Part shown: positions 9,737 to 20,409 of the stretch, piece after piece
Numbering within the stretch: the stretch's first letter is position 1
Layout of the letters: the number at the start of each line of letters is the position of its first letter
Assembly: GCA_024734495.1 (NCBI GenBank)
Contig: JALMQS010000099.1
Location: forward strand, 96,315,302-96,379,301
Length of the DNA stretch: 64,000 nucleotides
Direction: 5' to 3'
DNA from: Forficula auricularia
Taxonomy: Eukaryota; Arthropoda; Insecta; Dermaptera; Forficulidae
Notes under the pieces: generated by a model
The model's database searches: none
Seen by the model: only the letters and a program-made list of their open reading frames with translations
What the model was told of the DNA's origin: nothing
Position numbers and translations under genes: made by a program

Positions 9737-10962
9737 ATACTGGGTGAATTTTTTATCTTGAGACTGTCTTATAACTCAAAAGAAGTGCATTATATGAAAA
9801 AAAGTTTCAATTAAAAGTTTATTTATATCGAGGGGGAAACTAAACTACGCTATTATTTGTCGATCTAGAACAAGCTTTCAAAAGTATTTTAAGGTTAAGT
9901 TCTGTTTTTTAAATGGAAACCTATATATTTCTTTTCATATTCATAATATATAAAAAAAAAAAAAAACTGAGGAACTTTCACAAGAACTATTTTTTTATCC
10001 GACATGAAATAAACACAATATTAAATCAATTATTATATTTCAAAAATTCCTAATAATTATTTTTAACAATTATTCAACTTAATTATCAAACAATAATGAT
10101 CAAATATTTAATTATTAAATAAATAATTTAATAATTTTTCGACTCTGTTCTGAGACATTCCAGAGTGTATTACAAGTCTTCTGGATGAATTCCAGTTACA
10201 ATTTCGTTTTTTCGCCAGTTTCAGTTTCTGAGTAGTTTTTAGATTACCTGTTTTTTTTTGTTTTGTTTTTTTTTAACAGATTTACCAAACGATAAAATGA
10301 AGCTCGTGAGGGTGTATCCCTGTCTGGAAAACGATCTACACTTCTTCAACACAAATCAAGACCATTTCAATTCTGTCTTCAACAAAAAATGCTCCATTTT
10401 TATTATGGTAATACAATATAACTAAATACTTTCTAACTATATATCTTCTGGATTAACACGAGAAAGAAACTTTTTAAACTCAAAAAGTTCAAGTAGTTTA
10501 ATAAGTAGAAAATAATCTCTTAAATCTGTGTATAATTAAGTATTAAATTCATTATAAACACTTATTTTCATTGTTGTGACTTTCGATTTAATAATTTTTT
10601 TATTTAATCATTATTATTCGATAATTAAGTTGAATAATTGTTAAAAATAATTATTAGGATTTTTTGAGATCTAATAATTGATTTAATATTTTCTTTATTT
10701 CATGTCGAATAAAAAAATTTATCTAATGAAAGTTGCTCATTTTTTCTTGTGGATTATGAATATGAAAATAAATATATAGGTTTCTATTTAAAAAACAGAA
10801 CTTGACCTTAAAATTCCCTTGAAAGCTTGTTCTAGATCGACAAACAATAGCGTAGTTTAGTTTACCCTTTGATATAAATAAACTTTTATTTGAAACTTTT
10901 TTCATAAAATGCACTTCTTTTGAGTTATAAGTCTGTCTCAAAATAAAAAACTCACCCGGTAT
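9737..10962. mobile_element. Large foldback element, about 400-bp arms
   Basis: Ends ATACTGGGTGA (9737) and TCACCCGGTAT (to 10962). The arms 9737-10143 and about 10575-10962 are reverse complements along their whole length at roughly 85-90 percent by eye (shared blocks cgatctagaacaagctttca and ttaacaattattcaactt). The 433-bp centre is unique in the window and holds an exon-like segment. ORFs inside the arms, such as 10723-10941 minus, follow the repeat and are not called. ACYGGGTGA-type ends recur in other foldbacks here (29103, 31577). Confidence 0.75.
10280..10407 (+). CDS. Candidate coding exon (37 codons) inside the foldback centre
   Basis: A long pyrimidine tract ends in aacag at 10279, a strong 3' splice site. 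It is followed by 17 bases, ATG at 10297, 37 sense codons, and a GTAATA donor at 10408. The peptide begins MKLVRVYPCLENDLHFF and ends NKKCSIFIM. Its codons (GTG, CTG, AAC, TTC) are less AT-rich than the surroundings, as in true insect exons. If unspliced, the frame stops after five more codons. No family is recognised. It may be a host exon between two inverted MITE copies, a captured exon, or chance. Confidence 0.3.
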
Positions 10963-11099
10963 ATCTACTTATGTAAGTATATCATCTTCTAAAATAATAA
11001 AAAGAGTGTATAAATCGAGTATTAATTTTATTATTTTGTAGTGGAGCTAAGTAAAAGTCATCTTGTATAGTTCGTAACAAATATATTATATAATTATTA

Positions 11100-11165
11100 T
11101 ATATACTCCAGCTGCGAAGCCCACCTTCGACGGGCATCTTGTTGACCAGGAGGCTATGGACTCCG
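11100..11165 (-). mobile_element. Helitron-like 3' end
   Basis: On the minus strand gcccgtcgaaggtgggct forms a short hairpin and is followed by tcgcagctgg at the end. The same arrangement is seen on the plus strand at 33425-33482 (CTGG followed by T) and 40340-40375 (CTAG followed by T), fitting the hairpin plus CTRR rule of Helitrons. The flank tttaaaataatagtttaaat is also shared with 33395. Confidence 0.5.
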
Positions 11166-11264
11166 TGGTTGGTTTTAAAATAATAGTTTAAATTTCCTAA
11201 TTTTAATCAATTTTATTTGTCATGAATTATTATATAAATAGATATATATTTAAATACAATTTTT

Positions 11265-11520
11265 TTTTAAACAATCTTCAAACGTTTATTGGGATAGCTA
11301 ACGTTTCGGAAGTATTTCTACCTTTATCAATGGAATTTTAATTCAATAATTTTAAAGAAAAAAAAGTTGCTTTATTTTCAAGTCTTGCTTTATAAAAATT
11401 CTTTAAAGCAACACTTTTTTCTTTTTTAAATTCTTACATTAAAATTCCATTGATAAAGAGAAAATCTTCTCGAAACTTGTTTGAAAGTTTGAAGATTATT
11501 TTTATAAAAGATTTTTATTT
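11265..11520. mobile_element. Penelope-type family P2 foldback
   Basis: Inverted arms 11275-11400 and 11401-11505. The minus-strand motif ttgataa-a-gg...cc-gaaacgtt (11300-11330) is a worn version of the CTGATGA/GAAA core, with C3 and G8 changed. Related fragments lie at 4155-4245, 22905-23000, 36640-36735 and 49545-49625. Confidence 0.5.
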
Positions 11521-11629
11521 ATTTTTTCACTTATTTATAGATATATTTATAAGTATATGTTTATTTCCATAAAGCAGAGGACACTCATCAGAGATTTCTC
11601 ATTAATTCTTAGAGTGAAATATTTAAACA

Positions 11630-12135
11630 TGTCAGACAATATAGAACTAATCATCTTCAAAATTTCAGTTATTCTCACAGAAAGGTTCTCGAGAAAATCA
11701 CGAAAAACCAAAATTTATTGATTTTTTGACAAACAGAAAAATGATGAAATATCTCTTAGCCAGTTAGATAAATTATAACAAAAATTGGTTCCTTTTAATA
11801 CCATAGCATATAAATAATCTATAGAATTACGAGTATTTTAAGACTATATCAAAGTTTCTAGTACTTTTATTTTTTGAAATATTAAGTCATTTTTACCCAC
11901 ATGAAGGGCACTAAGTGGATACATTTGACAATTTTCGTTAATTGAAGCTATTTTAGTAGGTACTTAAAAACCTGAAACATTTTTTTTTGTTTCGTTTGCG
12001 AGGGTAGCATACAATGTGAATTTTATTTGGAAAAATAGCAAAAGTGATTATAAAAGTACTTCCAATATAAAATTTTCAATTTATTGTTCGGGAAAGTAAA
12101 AAATTATATATATTTATGTTACAATCTAAAGTATA
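11630..12135. repeat. Repeat family RD, copy 1
   Basis: Aligns with 45270-46042 and with a third copy split around 46395-46523 and 47988-48130. Shared blocks include aaattggttccttttaata, tattttaagacta, gatatattaag-like sequence and gcgaagg/gcgagggtagcatac. Non-coding; class unknown. Confidence 0.6.
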
Positions 12136-13065
12136 ATCTGTTTATATTAAAACGAACCTTTTATCCGAATTAAATGACATTAATATTGGTTTGATGAAAA
12201 TAATTATATAGTACCTAGGTATAGATGTATAATAATAATATACCTACTAACTGGTGATTATCTTTTTTGTTTGTTTTATTCTATAGCGTCATTGATCCTA
12301 TAATTCGAAAACCAACAAAACCTTTTTGCGGCTGAGTCTTTATGATGTGATAGCGAGTCTTTTGATCATAAAAACAACCAGAAGCAAGTCGATTATTATT
12401 TTTTTTTAATCTTATCTTCGTGTATTTTAGATTCAAATTTAAACATTAATTAATCTGACTTTGCCACGAATTAAGTATAGGGAAAATCTGAAATCTGTTT
12501 CATTGATCGACAAATGATCGAGAGGGGAGATTGTGTGTGTGTGTATTTTTTTTAAGACCCTTTGCGCCATTCACAAATCTCTCTCTTGAAAACACCCTAA
12601 AAAATATATAAATATATGACACGGAAGGGGAGGACGGCAACGGGATGAGATTACGAGCTCTGATACTGATCAGATTTTAGCGATTAAATTTCCATTTGGG
12701 TGGGAAAATTCGACCACAAGTCAGTGCTGTTAATGGTGAAACTTTGATAGTGGTATTTTAGATGATTTTTTAGTAAAAGTAGTAAGTGAAACTATTAAAT
12801 AATTCACATTGTTGTTTACAATGATATTTCGATGAAATCAGTGAATAAGCCAATCAAGGACCTCACAGAAAAGGTTCTAAAATACTTGATTCATAGAATT
12901 CATTATGTGTCGTGAATAAGGATAGAGTTTAGTGAATTTGTGGAATTTCGTCTTAAATTTAAGTTAAGCCATTTCCAAACAGAGACAGGTAAAAATCACC
13001 TGAAAATTGTTTTTTCAAGCCCCTCTTTATATAATATAGGTTTAAATAATATAGTATTCCTCTTC
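12136..13065. other. Mostly unique sequence; possible non-coding exon at its end
   Basis: Bases 12530-12990 are less AT-biased than the neighbours. cagagacag^gtaaaa at 12979-12993 matches a 5' splice site and tcagtg occurs at 12720, so a first non-coding exon of about 270 bases is conceivable. No other evidence for a gene. Confidence 0.2.
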
Positions 13066-13262
13066 AAGTGCCATACTCGATTCCGAACGTCGGTGATTAC
13101 TGTGGAGAATATCCTCTCCACTCTAATTTCCCTGTGGGTGGTTTCCCGTTGCCTTCCTCTGAAGGGATCAGATTATAGCCGGTCAAATATTTGCAGCGAG
13201 CCAGGCTTGAACCCGCGGTAGCTTGATTAGAAGGCATGTTCTTTAACCACTCAGCCAACCTG
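13066..13262 (-). mobile_element. tRNA-derived SINE, family B, copy 1
   Basis: On the minus strand: box A GGTTGGCTGAGTGGTTAAAG (complement of 13241-13260), which resembles a serine- or leucine-type tRNA, and box B GGGTTCAAGC (complement of 13205-13214). The body includes ggaaggcaacgggaaacca and the end tatggcactt, the same 3' end as family A. A second copy lies at 53155-53390. Confidence 0.7.
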
Positions 13263-13362
13263 ACTCGATATATAATTTAGTATAATATATGTCATAAATA
13301 GCGATCCGGTCCAATTGGCTACAAACCGTTTAATATGTTTTACATTATTTGAATATAAAAGT

Positions 13363-13857
13363 TGTAACCAAAATAAATCTGCGCGGGTTCGCCCCGGGAG
13401 TATGGTGTCTAGACGGAGCTCACTACTCGATGACGTGGAAGCTAGAGGTTGGATTCGATGACATGTGAGAGAAGAGAATAATTATATGTGTCGGGTTGGC
13501 AAGGTGTCGTGAAGTGAAGGGTCTGTTTATACTCTGTTTTCGTATCGTTTTATCGTGTACCGTTTAGTTAATATTTACAGATTATCATTTCATGTGTCAT
13601 TGAGTGTCGAAAAAGAAACTTGCTCTGTTCGGTTTTCGTTTTTTGTTGTTTATCGTGTCGTGTCGAGTGTTGTTGTTGCTGCCTTTGTTGAGATTGTGTA
13701 ACGCCTTCAGTCCACAGCAGTATAAACAAATAAGTTTTATTATTAATTTTAATATATATATATATTCTTTGAAGTATTCAAAGAAACATTTTTTATTTAT
13801 TTATTTTTGCCTTCAAGGGCAAAATGAAATTGAGTGAATTCTGCCATCCCTAGTACA
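13363..13857 (+). repeat. 5' LTR
   Basis: 495 bp, TG...CA ends. Contains the 77-codon ORF MSKKKLALFGF..., which also opens the 3' LTR and is a by-product of the repeat, not a gene. Confidence 0.9.
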
Positions 13858-13858
13858 A

Positions 13859-13871
13859 TGGCGCCCGAACA
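13859..13871 (+). other. Primer-binding site, lysine-tRNA(UUU) type
   Basis: TGGCGCCCGAACA begins two bases after the 5' LTR and is complementary to the 3' end of lysine tRNA (…TGTTCGGGCGCCA). Match holds for 13 bases, then diverges (aaggaaccc). Confidence 0.8.
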
Positions 13872-13954
13872 AAGGAACCCTATTTTTGTTTACGTTTCTT
13901 ATCTTAATTAATCATTTGTGATTTTGTGACTACCGATTATAAGGAAAGGACAAT

Positions 13955-14935
13955 ATGGCTACAGTTCGATCCGTGGAAAAATTAGTGGCCGAACGAGAAG
14001 ATTTATTCGACCATGTTCGGTCCCTTTACGAGAAATGTTTACAGCTGACCCCTTCTAATGCAGAAGATTTCCAGACTATTCTGGAGAAGTTACCAGCACT
14101 GGAAACTCAATTTGGGGAGGTGCAGAGGGGCATTCGCTCGTTTAATTGCCGAAAAACCGATCCCAAAGAAAAAATTGAGATCCCGAGAACGTGGGTGGCC
14201 TTCACCGATATCATCGACGACATACAAAATAAGTATCGTGCGTTCGTAAAACGTGGAGGAGAGCCACACACAGGAGTTCTTCCTTCTCCCATCGCTAGTA
14301 CCGATTGCACCATAAGTTTATCTAATACCGTCTCGTCCTCTACCGTATCGCCAGGTCCCATTCCTTATCATTATATCGTCCCGTGCTCCACTCTGCATAC
14401 ATTGACTACCGTTCCATCTTCTACCGATTCACAGTCCTCTACCGCATCTCCAGACCCCACTTTTCCTTTAGACTCTACCGTTCCGTTCCGTATCGATCTC
14501 CAGTCCCCTATCGTATCTTCAGACCCCTCTCGTTCTTCATCGCCTACCACACAGTCCCTTACCGCCCCTCATTCTCGTACCGTCCCGGACCCCACTTCGC
14601 CTTCAGACCCTAGTGCTCTGTCACGTATCGTTCCTCATTCCCGTATCGTCCCTCATTCCCGTATCGTTCCTCATTCCCGTATCGTTCCTCATTCTCGTAT
14701 CGTCCTTCATTGCCGTTTCATCCCTCATTCCCGCATCGTTCCTCATTCTCGTATCGTTCTTCATTACCGTACCGTTCCTCATTATCGTATCGTCCCTCAT
14801 TATCGTATCGTTCCTCATTTTCGTACCATCCCACTTTGCTTTCAGTTTTTACCATCCCATCTCGTATCGTTCCTCAGCCCCGACCTGTCCCGGACCCCAC
14901 TCTGCCCTCAGAAGCTATCTCCCTCTTCCGTATAG
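13955..14935 (+). CDS. Gag-like protein of the non-autonomous LTR element
   Basis: 326 codons starting at the first ATG after the primer site. Residues 1-110 are well-mixed, charged and helical-looking (FQTILEKLPALETQFGEVQR; DIIDDIQNKYRAF), similar in character to the N-terminal domain of BEL/Pao-type Gag. Residues ~110-225 are Ser/Thr/Pro-rich. Residues ~225-290 are a six-residue tandem repeat (consensus HSRIVP), followed by a further low-complexity tail. No CCHC zinc knuckle is visible, so it may supply assembly but not nucleic-acid binding, or be decaying. Overlapping ORFs at 14383-15229 in other frames are shadows. Confidence 0.55.
   Translation: MATVRSVEKLVAEREDLFDHVRSLYEKCLQLTPSNAEDFQTILEKLPALETQFGEVQRGIRSFNCRKTDPKEKIEIPRTWVAFTDIIDDIQNKYRAFVKRGGEPHTGVLPSPIASTDCTISLSNTVSSSTVSPGPIPYHYIVPCSTLHTLTTVPSSTDSQSSTASPDPTFPLDSTVPFRIDLQSPIVSSDPSRSSSPTTQSLTAPHSRTVPDPTSPSDPSALSRIVPHSRIVPHSRIVPHSRIVPHSRIVLHCRFIPHSRIVPHSRIVLHYRTVPHYRIVPHYRIVPHFRTIPLCFQFLPSHLVSFLSPDLSRTPLCPQKLSPSSV
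14626..14830 (+). repeat. 18-bp minisatellite within the gag ORF
   Basis: About 11 units of cattcccgtatcgtycct, in frame, so the encoded six-residue repeat is kept through point changes. Confidence 0.9.
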
Positions 14936-15116
14936 ATCCACAGTCCCGTGACGCCTCGTCAGAAAAATCTCATTTTTGTAACCTGGATCTACCGTATCTT
15001 GCCGTCAGAATTTGCAACCTGCCACTCTTATTACCTTTTGATCCGGGTATATAGAAACTATCGGAAGAAGGTGTGCTCGACCCAGAACCTTCCCGAGCTC
15101 CCGGAACTTCTCCGCT

Positions 15117-15130
15117 GGGGGGGGGGGATA
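15117..15130 (+). other. Polypurine tract
   Basis: An 11-G run plus ata directly before the 3' LTR, the plus-strand priming site expected at this position. Confidence 0.8.
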
Positions 15131-15664
15131 TGTAACCAAAATAAATCTGCGCGGGTTCGCACCGGGAGTATGGTGTCTAGACGGAGCTCACTACTCGATG
15201 ACGTGGAAGCTAGAGGTTGGATTCGATGACTCAATGAACATGTGAGAGAAGAGAATAATTATATGTGTCGGGTTGGCAAGGTGTTGTGAAGTGAAGGGTC
15301 TGTTTATACTCTGTTTTCGTATCGTTTTATCGTGTACCGTTTAGTTAATATTTACAGATTATCATTCCATGTGTTATTGAGTGTCGAAAAAGAAACTTGC
15401 TCTGTTCGGTTTTCGTTTTTTGTTGTTTATCGTGTCGTGTCGAGTGTTGTTGTTGCTGCCTTTGTTGAGATTGTGTAACGCCTTCAGTCCACAGCAGTAT
15501 AAACAAATAAGTTTTATTATATATATTTTATTTAGATGTTCAAATAAATATTTAATTTTAATATATATATATATTCTTTGAAATATTCAAAGAAACATTT
15601 TTATTTATTTATTTTTGCCTTCAAGGGCAAAGTGAAATTGGTGAATTCTGCCATCCCTAGTACA
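15131..15664 (+). repeat. 3' LTR
   Basis: 534 bp. Differs from the 5' LTR by an added tcaatgaac-like 9 bp, an added ~31 bp AT-rich stretch near 15520-15556 and a few substitutions. Confidence 0.9.
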
Positions 15665-15668
15665 AAGT

Positions 15669-16134
15669 ATCTTATGGTAAGGTGGATTAGTGCAATCAGC
15701 GTTTTTCGAAAAAATTTTATTTCGGACATAATCTGTTTATTACATTTTAACAAAATTTTATAAAACTTATCAATCAGAACTAATGGTATTTTTCTAATCC
15801 GCAAACGACTTTTGGTAAAATGACGTCACACTCAACAATCCGTATATAAAAATATAGACTCGGTGATTAAGTTCATGAGAAATAATAGATACAATATTTC
15901 TTATTAAAAATACTGATGATGAAGGCTAAGCTTGATTTATATCTATATATTATGTGTAGGTATGTTTAATTTTATCAAGATGAGGATAACCTCTTTGATT
16001 CTCTTTAAGATATTCACATGTTTTAAATCGTAGATAATATATTCCATATTTCAATTCCATTTAAGTAATAATAAATGTGTGAATCCCTCTGTACTATATA
16101 GTGTATATTATTACTATTTTAAATACGAATAATA
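15669..16134. other. AT-rich, nothing recognised
   Basis: No gene or clear repeat copy. Confidence 0.5.
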
Positions 16135-17890
16135 TCTCCGTCTCCCTCATTTCCGCCCCTTTTACACTAAAATGGTTCAGCTGCCACGACCACCACTGGA
16201 AAAACTGAATCACTAGCCTCCTTTTTCGCCACTAACTCTACTTTAGATGATAAAGGACTTAACACGCCCACTTATACCCCCAAACCAACCTCATGGGAAA
16301 AATAATTTTCAGGCCCCAAATAATCAAAAAAGCCATTAAATAATTGAAATCCAACTCCGATTCTCATTAAAAAATACGACCCTGAACTAGTCCCTATTTT
16401 ATCCAAGCTATTCCAAGTCTCTTTTGAATCGGGCATATTCCCCAAAAGCTGGAAAATAGCTAGAGTCACACCTATTCCTAAAAAAGGTGACTCTTCACAA
16501 ATCTATAATTACAGACGTATCGCCATCACCTCTGTTCTTTCCAAAATAATGGAAATGGCTATAAACCAACATGTCCTTCGTCACTTAGAAAATAATAAAA
16601 TAATTCACGATAGGCAATATGGATTTAGACAAAATCGTTCCACAGGCGACATCTTAACCTGTCACCCACACCTGGAATAAAACTCTAGAGACCGAAAAGA
16701 AACCCTCGCTGTAGCCCTAGATATCTCAAAAGCTTTTGACGAAGTTTGGCACAAAAATCTTCTTGCCTAACTGACAGCCTTTGGATTCACACCAACACTT
16801 CACAAATGGATAGAAAGCTTTCTGATAAACCGTAGTATCAAAGTTGTGGGGGATGGAATATCATCTGAATCGTTCTCCGCAAACGCTGGTGTTCCCCAAG
16901 GCTCTGTAATCTCCCCCATACTCTTCTTAATTTATATAAACGACCTTATCGATCAAACGTCCAACCCCACTCATTGTCACGCCGACGATAGCACTCTGCA
17001 CGGCAAACCCTCACTCCCGAATAATAGAATCAATGTTGCCTCCTCAATCACTCTCCACCTAGACAAACTAAATAAATGGGGCTCTCAAAATTTAGTTAAC
17101 TTTAATGCAAACAAGACTCAATGTTGTCTAATCTCTAGGCGCGAAAATAAAAATTTCCCTGATATTCACTTCGATTAGAATACCCTGAAAATGTGACAGC
17201 CTATCCATGTTGGGCGTCTCTGTCGCATCTGACCTGTCTTGGAATGAACACATCTCCTCTGTGGCGAAATCTGGAGCAAGGAAGATTGGCTACTTATTCA
17301 GGTACAAGCGATTTTTCACGCCCTTACATCTTCCCACCATCCCAAATCCGCCCCTGTCTCGAATACGGCTCTCATCTATAGAGATGAGCCTCTAAATATT
17401 CTCTTGCTACCCTGGATGCAATTCAGAAACGAGCCGTCAAGCTAATTGACGAGTCTGCCCTCACCGACTCCCTTAACTCGCTAGCTCATCGAAGAAATGT
17501 CTCTGCCCTTTCCCTTTTCTATAGATACTATCACGGCAGGTGCTCTGATGAGATAAAATCAATAGTTCCCTCCAAATCATGCTTTGCGCGTAGCACGCGT
17601 TTTGCCGATTCACAACACTCTTTCGCGGTCAAATTAGAAAAGTGCCACTTCATTCGCCAAAACGTATATCCCCATGACTTCAAGGAACTGGAACTCTCTC
17701 CCAGCCTCCATCTTTCCCAGCACTTACTAGTATAATCTTCAAGCCTTCAAAACCCGAGTGCATAAACACCTACGTCTCCACCCTCTCACTTAATCAACTT
17801 TCCCTTCTCTTCGGTAATGCAAGGGTCTTTCGAGATCCATATGAGATGCATCTTTACTGGTGCGCCCCTTCTTGCATTCGATTACATTAA
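16135..17890 (+). pseudogene. LINE reverse transcriptase pseudogene (Jockey/CR1-like), 5'-truncated
   Basis: Reading forward: TESLASFFATNSTLDDKG near 16200-16260; PELVPILSKLF and SWKIARVTPIPKKGDSS from ~16380; YGFRQNRST near 16620; motif A VALDISKAFDEVWH (16711-16752); motif B GVPQGSVISPILF (16885-16923); motif C HADDS (16975-16992), where family members have YADD. A thumb segment GVSVASDLSWNEH continues in another frame (17207-17395), then KRAVKLIDES and HRRNVSALSLFYRYYHGRC. In-frame stops near 16677 and 16768 and a frameshift near 17170-17200 kill it. No RNase H follows. The 3' end (17735-17890) carries a poly(A) tail and matches 19588-19755. Endonuclease domain absent. Confidence 0.85.
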
Positions 17891-17899
17891 AAAAAAAAA

Positions 17900-18475
17900 A
17901 TCGATTTCGAAATTCAATCTCTCTAATTTTTATGTAAAAATTAAATATATTAATCAACCACCCAAAAATTATAGTAATTTATTTCATTTTTAATTTAATG
18001 AATTGATTTCTATTTATTTAATTTATTTTTTGATTTTTTTTTTCAATTTATTATAATGATATTAAAATTTTTAAAATTGTCAATCACATAAATTAACAGC
18101 ATTATGGAATTAAATTATTCATGCCATTTTGAGATAATTCAATTATAATTAATTGATTATCAGATGTGAGTAATGATTTTATCTGCTTAAACCGATGAAA
18201 ATTGGTGTAGCGGAATGAAAATTTAATAATTTTATTGACAAATGTCTCACTGGAGATATTTATTTATCCTGGAACATTTCCTTTCAAAGCGAATTTTTAA
18301 CTTTATAAGATAAACAATTAATATAGAAGTTTTGTATTTAAATAAAATTTCGATAATTTATTTATGAATTATATAGAAACAAACGAATTTTTATTCACAG
18401 GTTTGAAAACGGCGAATTTTTAAAAAAATTATATCACATCTCCTATATCCGAGATGTAATGTATAATTTTATAAA
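17900..18475. other. AT-rich, nothing recognised
   Basis: Very AT-rich; no gene or dated repeat seen. Confidence 0.5.
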
Positions 18476-18479
18476 AAGA

Positions 18480-18715
18480 CATCATTGAAGTTGTCCTCTG
18501 CTTCATACAAATAAACAGTTACAGAAATATACCAAATATAAATATAATTTATTTGTTAGAGATTATGGTTTGGAAGGTCTGTCTTTCATCATCAGTCTTT
18601 TTAGTAACTATTATTTTATATGTTATTTCTCATATATTTCTGTATATGTTTATTTGATGCATCAATCAGAGGACAACCTCATTGATATCTCTTCATGAAT
18701 CAACAACTCTGCTAC
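18480..18715. mobile_element. Penelope-type family P1, inverted pair
   Basis: 18485-18530 reads gttgtcctctgcttcata (minus copy), followed by a worn motif at 18559-18594 (minus strand: CTGATGA intact, GAAA changed to CAAA). 18640-18715 is a plus copy ending aactctgctactctc. Confidence 0.55.
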
Positions 18716-18795
18716 TCTCAGGAGTTCACGGAATCGAACCCAAGTGCCAAAAATTAGCAATCCGTGCCGATTGGCTACCTTGTGAGATGAACTTC
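18716..18795 (-). mobile_element. tRNA-like SINE head, family C
   Basis: On the minus strand box A-like GGTAGCCAATCGGCAC and box B GGGTTCGATTCC (complement of 18732-18743) are spaced as in a tRNA. A similar piece, gaatcgaacccgagtgccaa, lies at 41025-41050. No TSD or tail seen. Confidence 0.35.
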
Positions 18796-19587
18796 TCTGA
18801 CATATGTATCGGGCTAAATATTTTACTAAGATTTAACCTTGTTTTGTAAAATTTTACGATCTAGTGATTCTAAATTTCAACACACAGCCATGTTATATAG
18901 CTTTAAAAAATTTAGTTCAAAAGCTGTTAAGAAAAGCTTCAAGTAAATACTTTTTTATCGGAAATAATATTTTTTTTTATTTCTTGACTGCCATCTATTA
19001 AATTCTCATTTATAAGCTTTAATCTTTAAGCGAAATATTTAGCGTCATACTTATGTCAGAGGGGTTCACCTCTAAGGGAAGCCAATTATCCCGGATTGCT
19101 ATTTTTGGCACTTTGATCCGATCCGAAGATTTTTAACAACCCTTCTGACATATTATTACGGTCCCGGTACACTATAGAGAAAAATATTGCTAGATTGGAG
19201 CATGCATTAGTATGCAAAACCTGCCGGCTATTCAGAATAAAGCAGCAGGTGTGGCACAAGTGCTGCTTATTCCAATTGCCTTCAAATAACCGGTACTTAA
19301 AATGATCTATATTATTTCATCTCGTGATTTCCTTAGTTATTTCAAGTCTACTCCTTTAGGTAATTTATTTCTTATATTGAGATTAATTTTACATTAAAGA
19401 CTCTACATAGGCTGAATTGGTAGAATAATGTAGGTACTAGATTCGAAATGCTGGTGTTTAATTTTGTTTTTAGTTTTTAATTTTTCTTTAACTAATTTCT
19501 ATTGTTTTTTGTTATAGATGGCGAATAACTGAAGATCTTCTCCAGTCTTTTGCAAATCCTGGTGAGTTTTATTAAATAACATTATTC
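18796..19587. other. No gene; unclassified
   Basis: 19070-19160 (ccaattatcccggattgct; cccttctgacatatta) recalls 32400-32430; otherwise nothing recognised. Confidence 0.4.
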
Positions 19588-19755
19588 AAACCTTCAAAAC
19601 CAGGGTGCATAGACACCTACGTCTACACCCTCTCACTTAATCAACTTTCCCTTCTCTTCGGTAATGCAAGGGTCTTTCGAGATCCATAGGGGCTACACCT
19701 TTACTGGTGCACCCCTTCTTGCATTCGATTGCATTAAAAAAAAAAAAAAAAAAAA
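19588..19755 (+). mobile_element. 3' fragment of the 16-18 kb LINE family
   Basis: Matches 17735-17890 nearly base for base (aacyttcaaaaccagggtgc ... cttgcattcgattgcatta) and ends in a 20-base A run, then a G run. Heavily 5'-truncated. Confidence 0.8.
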
Positions 19756-19769
19756 AGGGGGGGGGGTTG

Positions 19770-20405
19770 CGCCCCCTTGACTCATAGGGGTTATTTAAAC
19801 ACATGTATTTATTCTTTAAAATATATTTATTTACAAAAAGGGGGTTATACATATTCGTGTCTAGGGGTTTCGTCGTATAAACATCTTAAAACATCATCTT
19901 TACATAGTAACATAAATTTAGTACAACTTTAAAAACTGTGAATGAGCAGACTGCTCATTCCATCTCGTATAACGCAAAAACTATAAACCGCAAGCTAACA
20001 AATCGACAAACATGTCATCTTAACCAGCACTGGCTTTCAACTGCCTTCCAGCCGTTGTCAACAACTGACTCTCAGTTGCAACTCACAATCACACATGCAT
20101 ATGAGTGCATGGGGATGCACCGTTAGTCAACAGCCCATGGACACAAGTTGTCATTGTATTAGAGTATTTGTGGCAGAAAGCCCTGAGCTGAGCTTTAACG
20201 GGACACAATAGCTCGCTAAAAAGAAAGAATGCAGCCACACAGCCTACAAGGGTAGACGCCCAGACAGACATTTGGCAAACATATGATCTTAAACAGAAAT
20301 TAAGAAAATTCATTTAAATAATTTCCCACAATTATATACACATTATTTATTCTCTTTGAACAATCGTAAAGAATTTTTGATGAATTCAAAAGTGGATTCG
20401 TATTT
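19770..20405. other. Single-copy, less AT-rich stretch (19905-20310)
   Basis: 19905-20310 has mixed composition and no counterpart in the window. Short ORFs on both strands (19938-20126 plus; 20089-20313 minus) show no domain. Could be an enhancer, an exon relic or an unrecognised element. Confidence 0.25.
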
Positions 20406-20409
20406 TGTC

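Larger units (their letters stand above)
13363..15664 (+). mobile_element. Complete non-autonomous LTR retrotransposon
   Basis: Two direct LTRs beginning TGTAACC and ending TACA, flanked by a 4-bp TSD aagt (13359-13362 and 15665-15668). The internal region is only 1273 bp. It has a primer-binding site, one gag-like ORF and a polypurine tract, but no protease, reverse transcriptase, RNase H or integrase, so it must borrow enzymes from a relative. The LTRs differ mainly by a 9-bp and a ~31-bp indel plus a handful of substitutions, pointing to fairly recent insertion. BEL/Pao or Gypsy affiliation is undecided. Confidence 0.88.

Noticed and set aside
12718..12988. Candidate first exon with a GT donor
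   Set aside because: Only a donor-like site and an initiator-like hexamer; no coding continuation, so kept as a remark only.
14107..15229. Five overlapping ORFs on both strands around the gag-like frame
   Set aside because: Shadows of the 18-bp repeat and the gag frame; the repeat keeps several frames open.
13604..15581. Signal-peptide-like ORF MSKKKLALFGF in both LTRs
   Set aside because: It is part of the LTR sequence and appears twice only because the LTR does.
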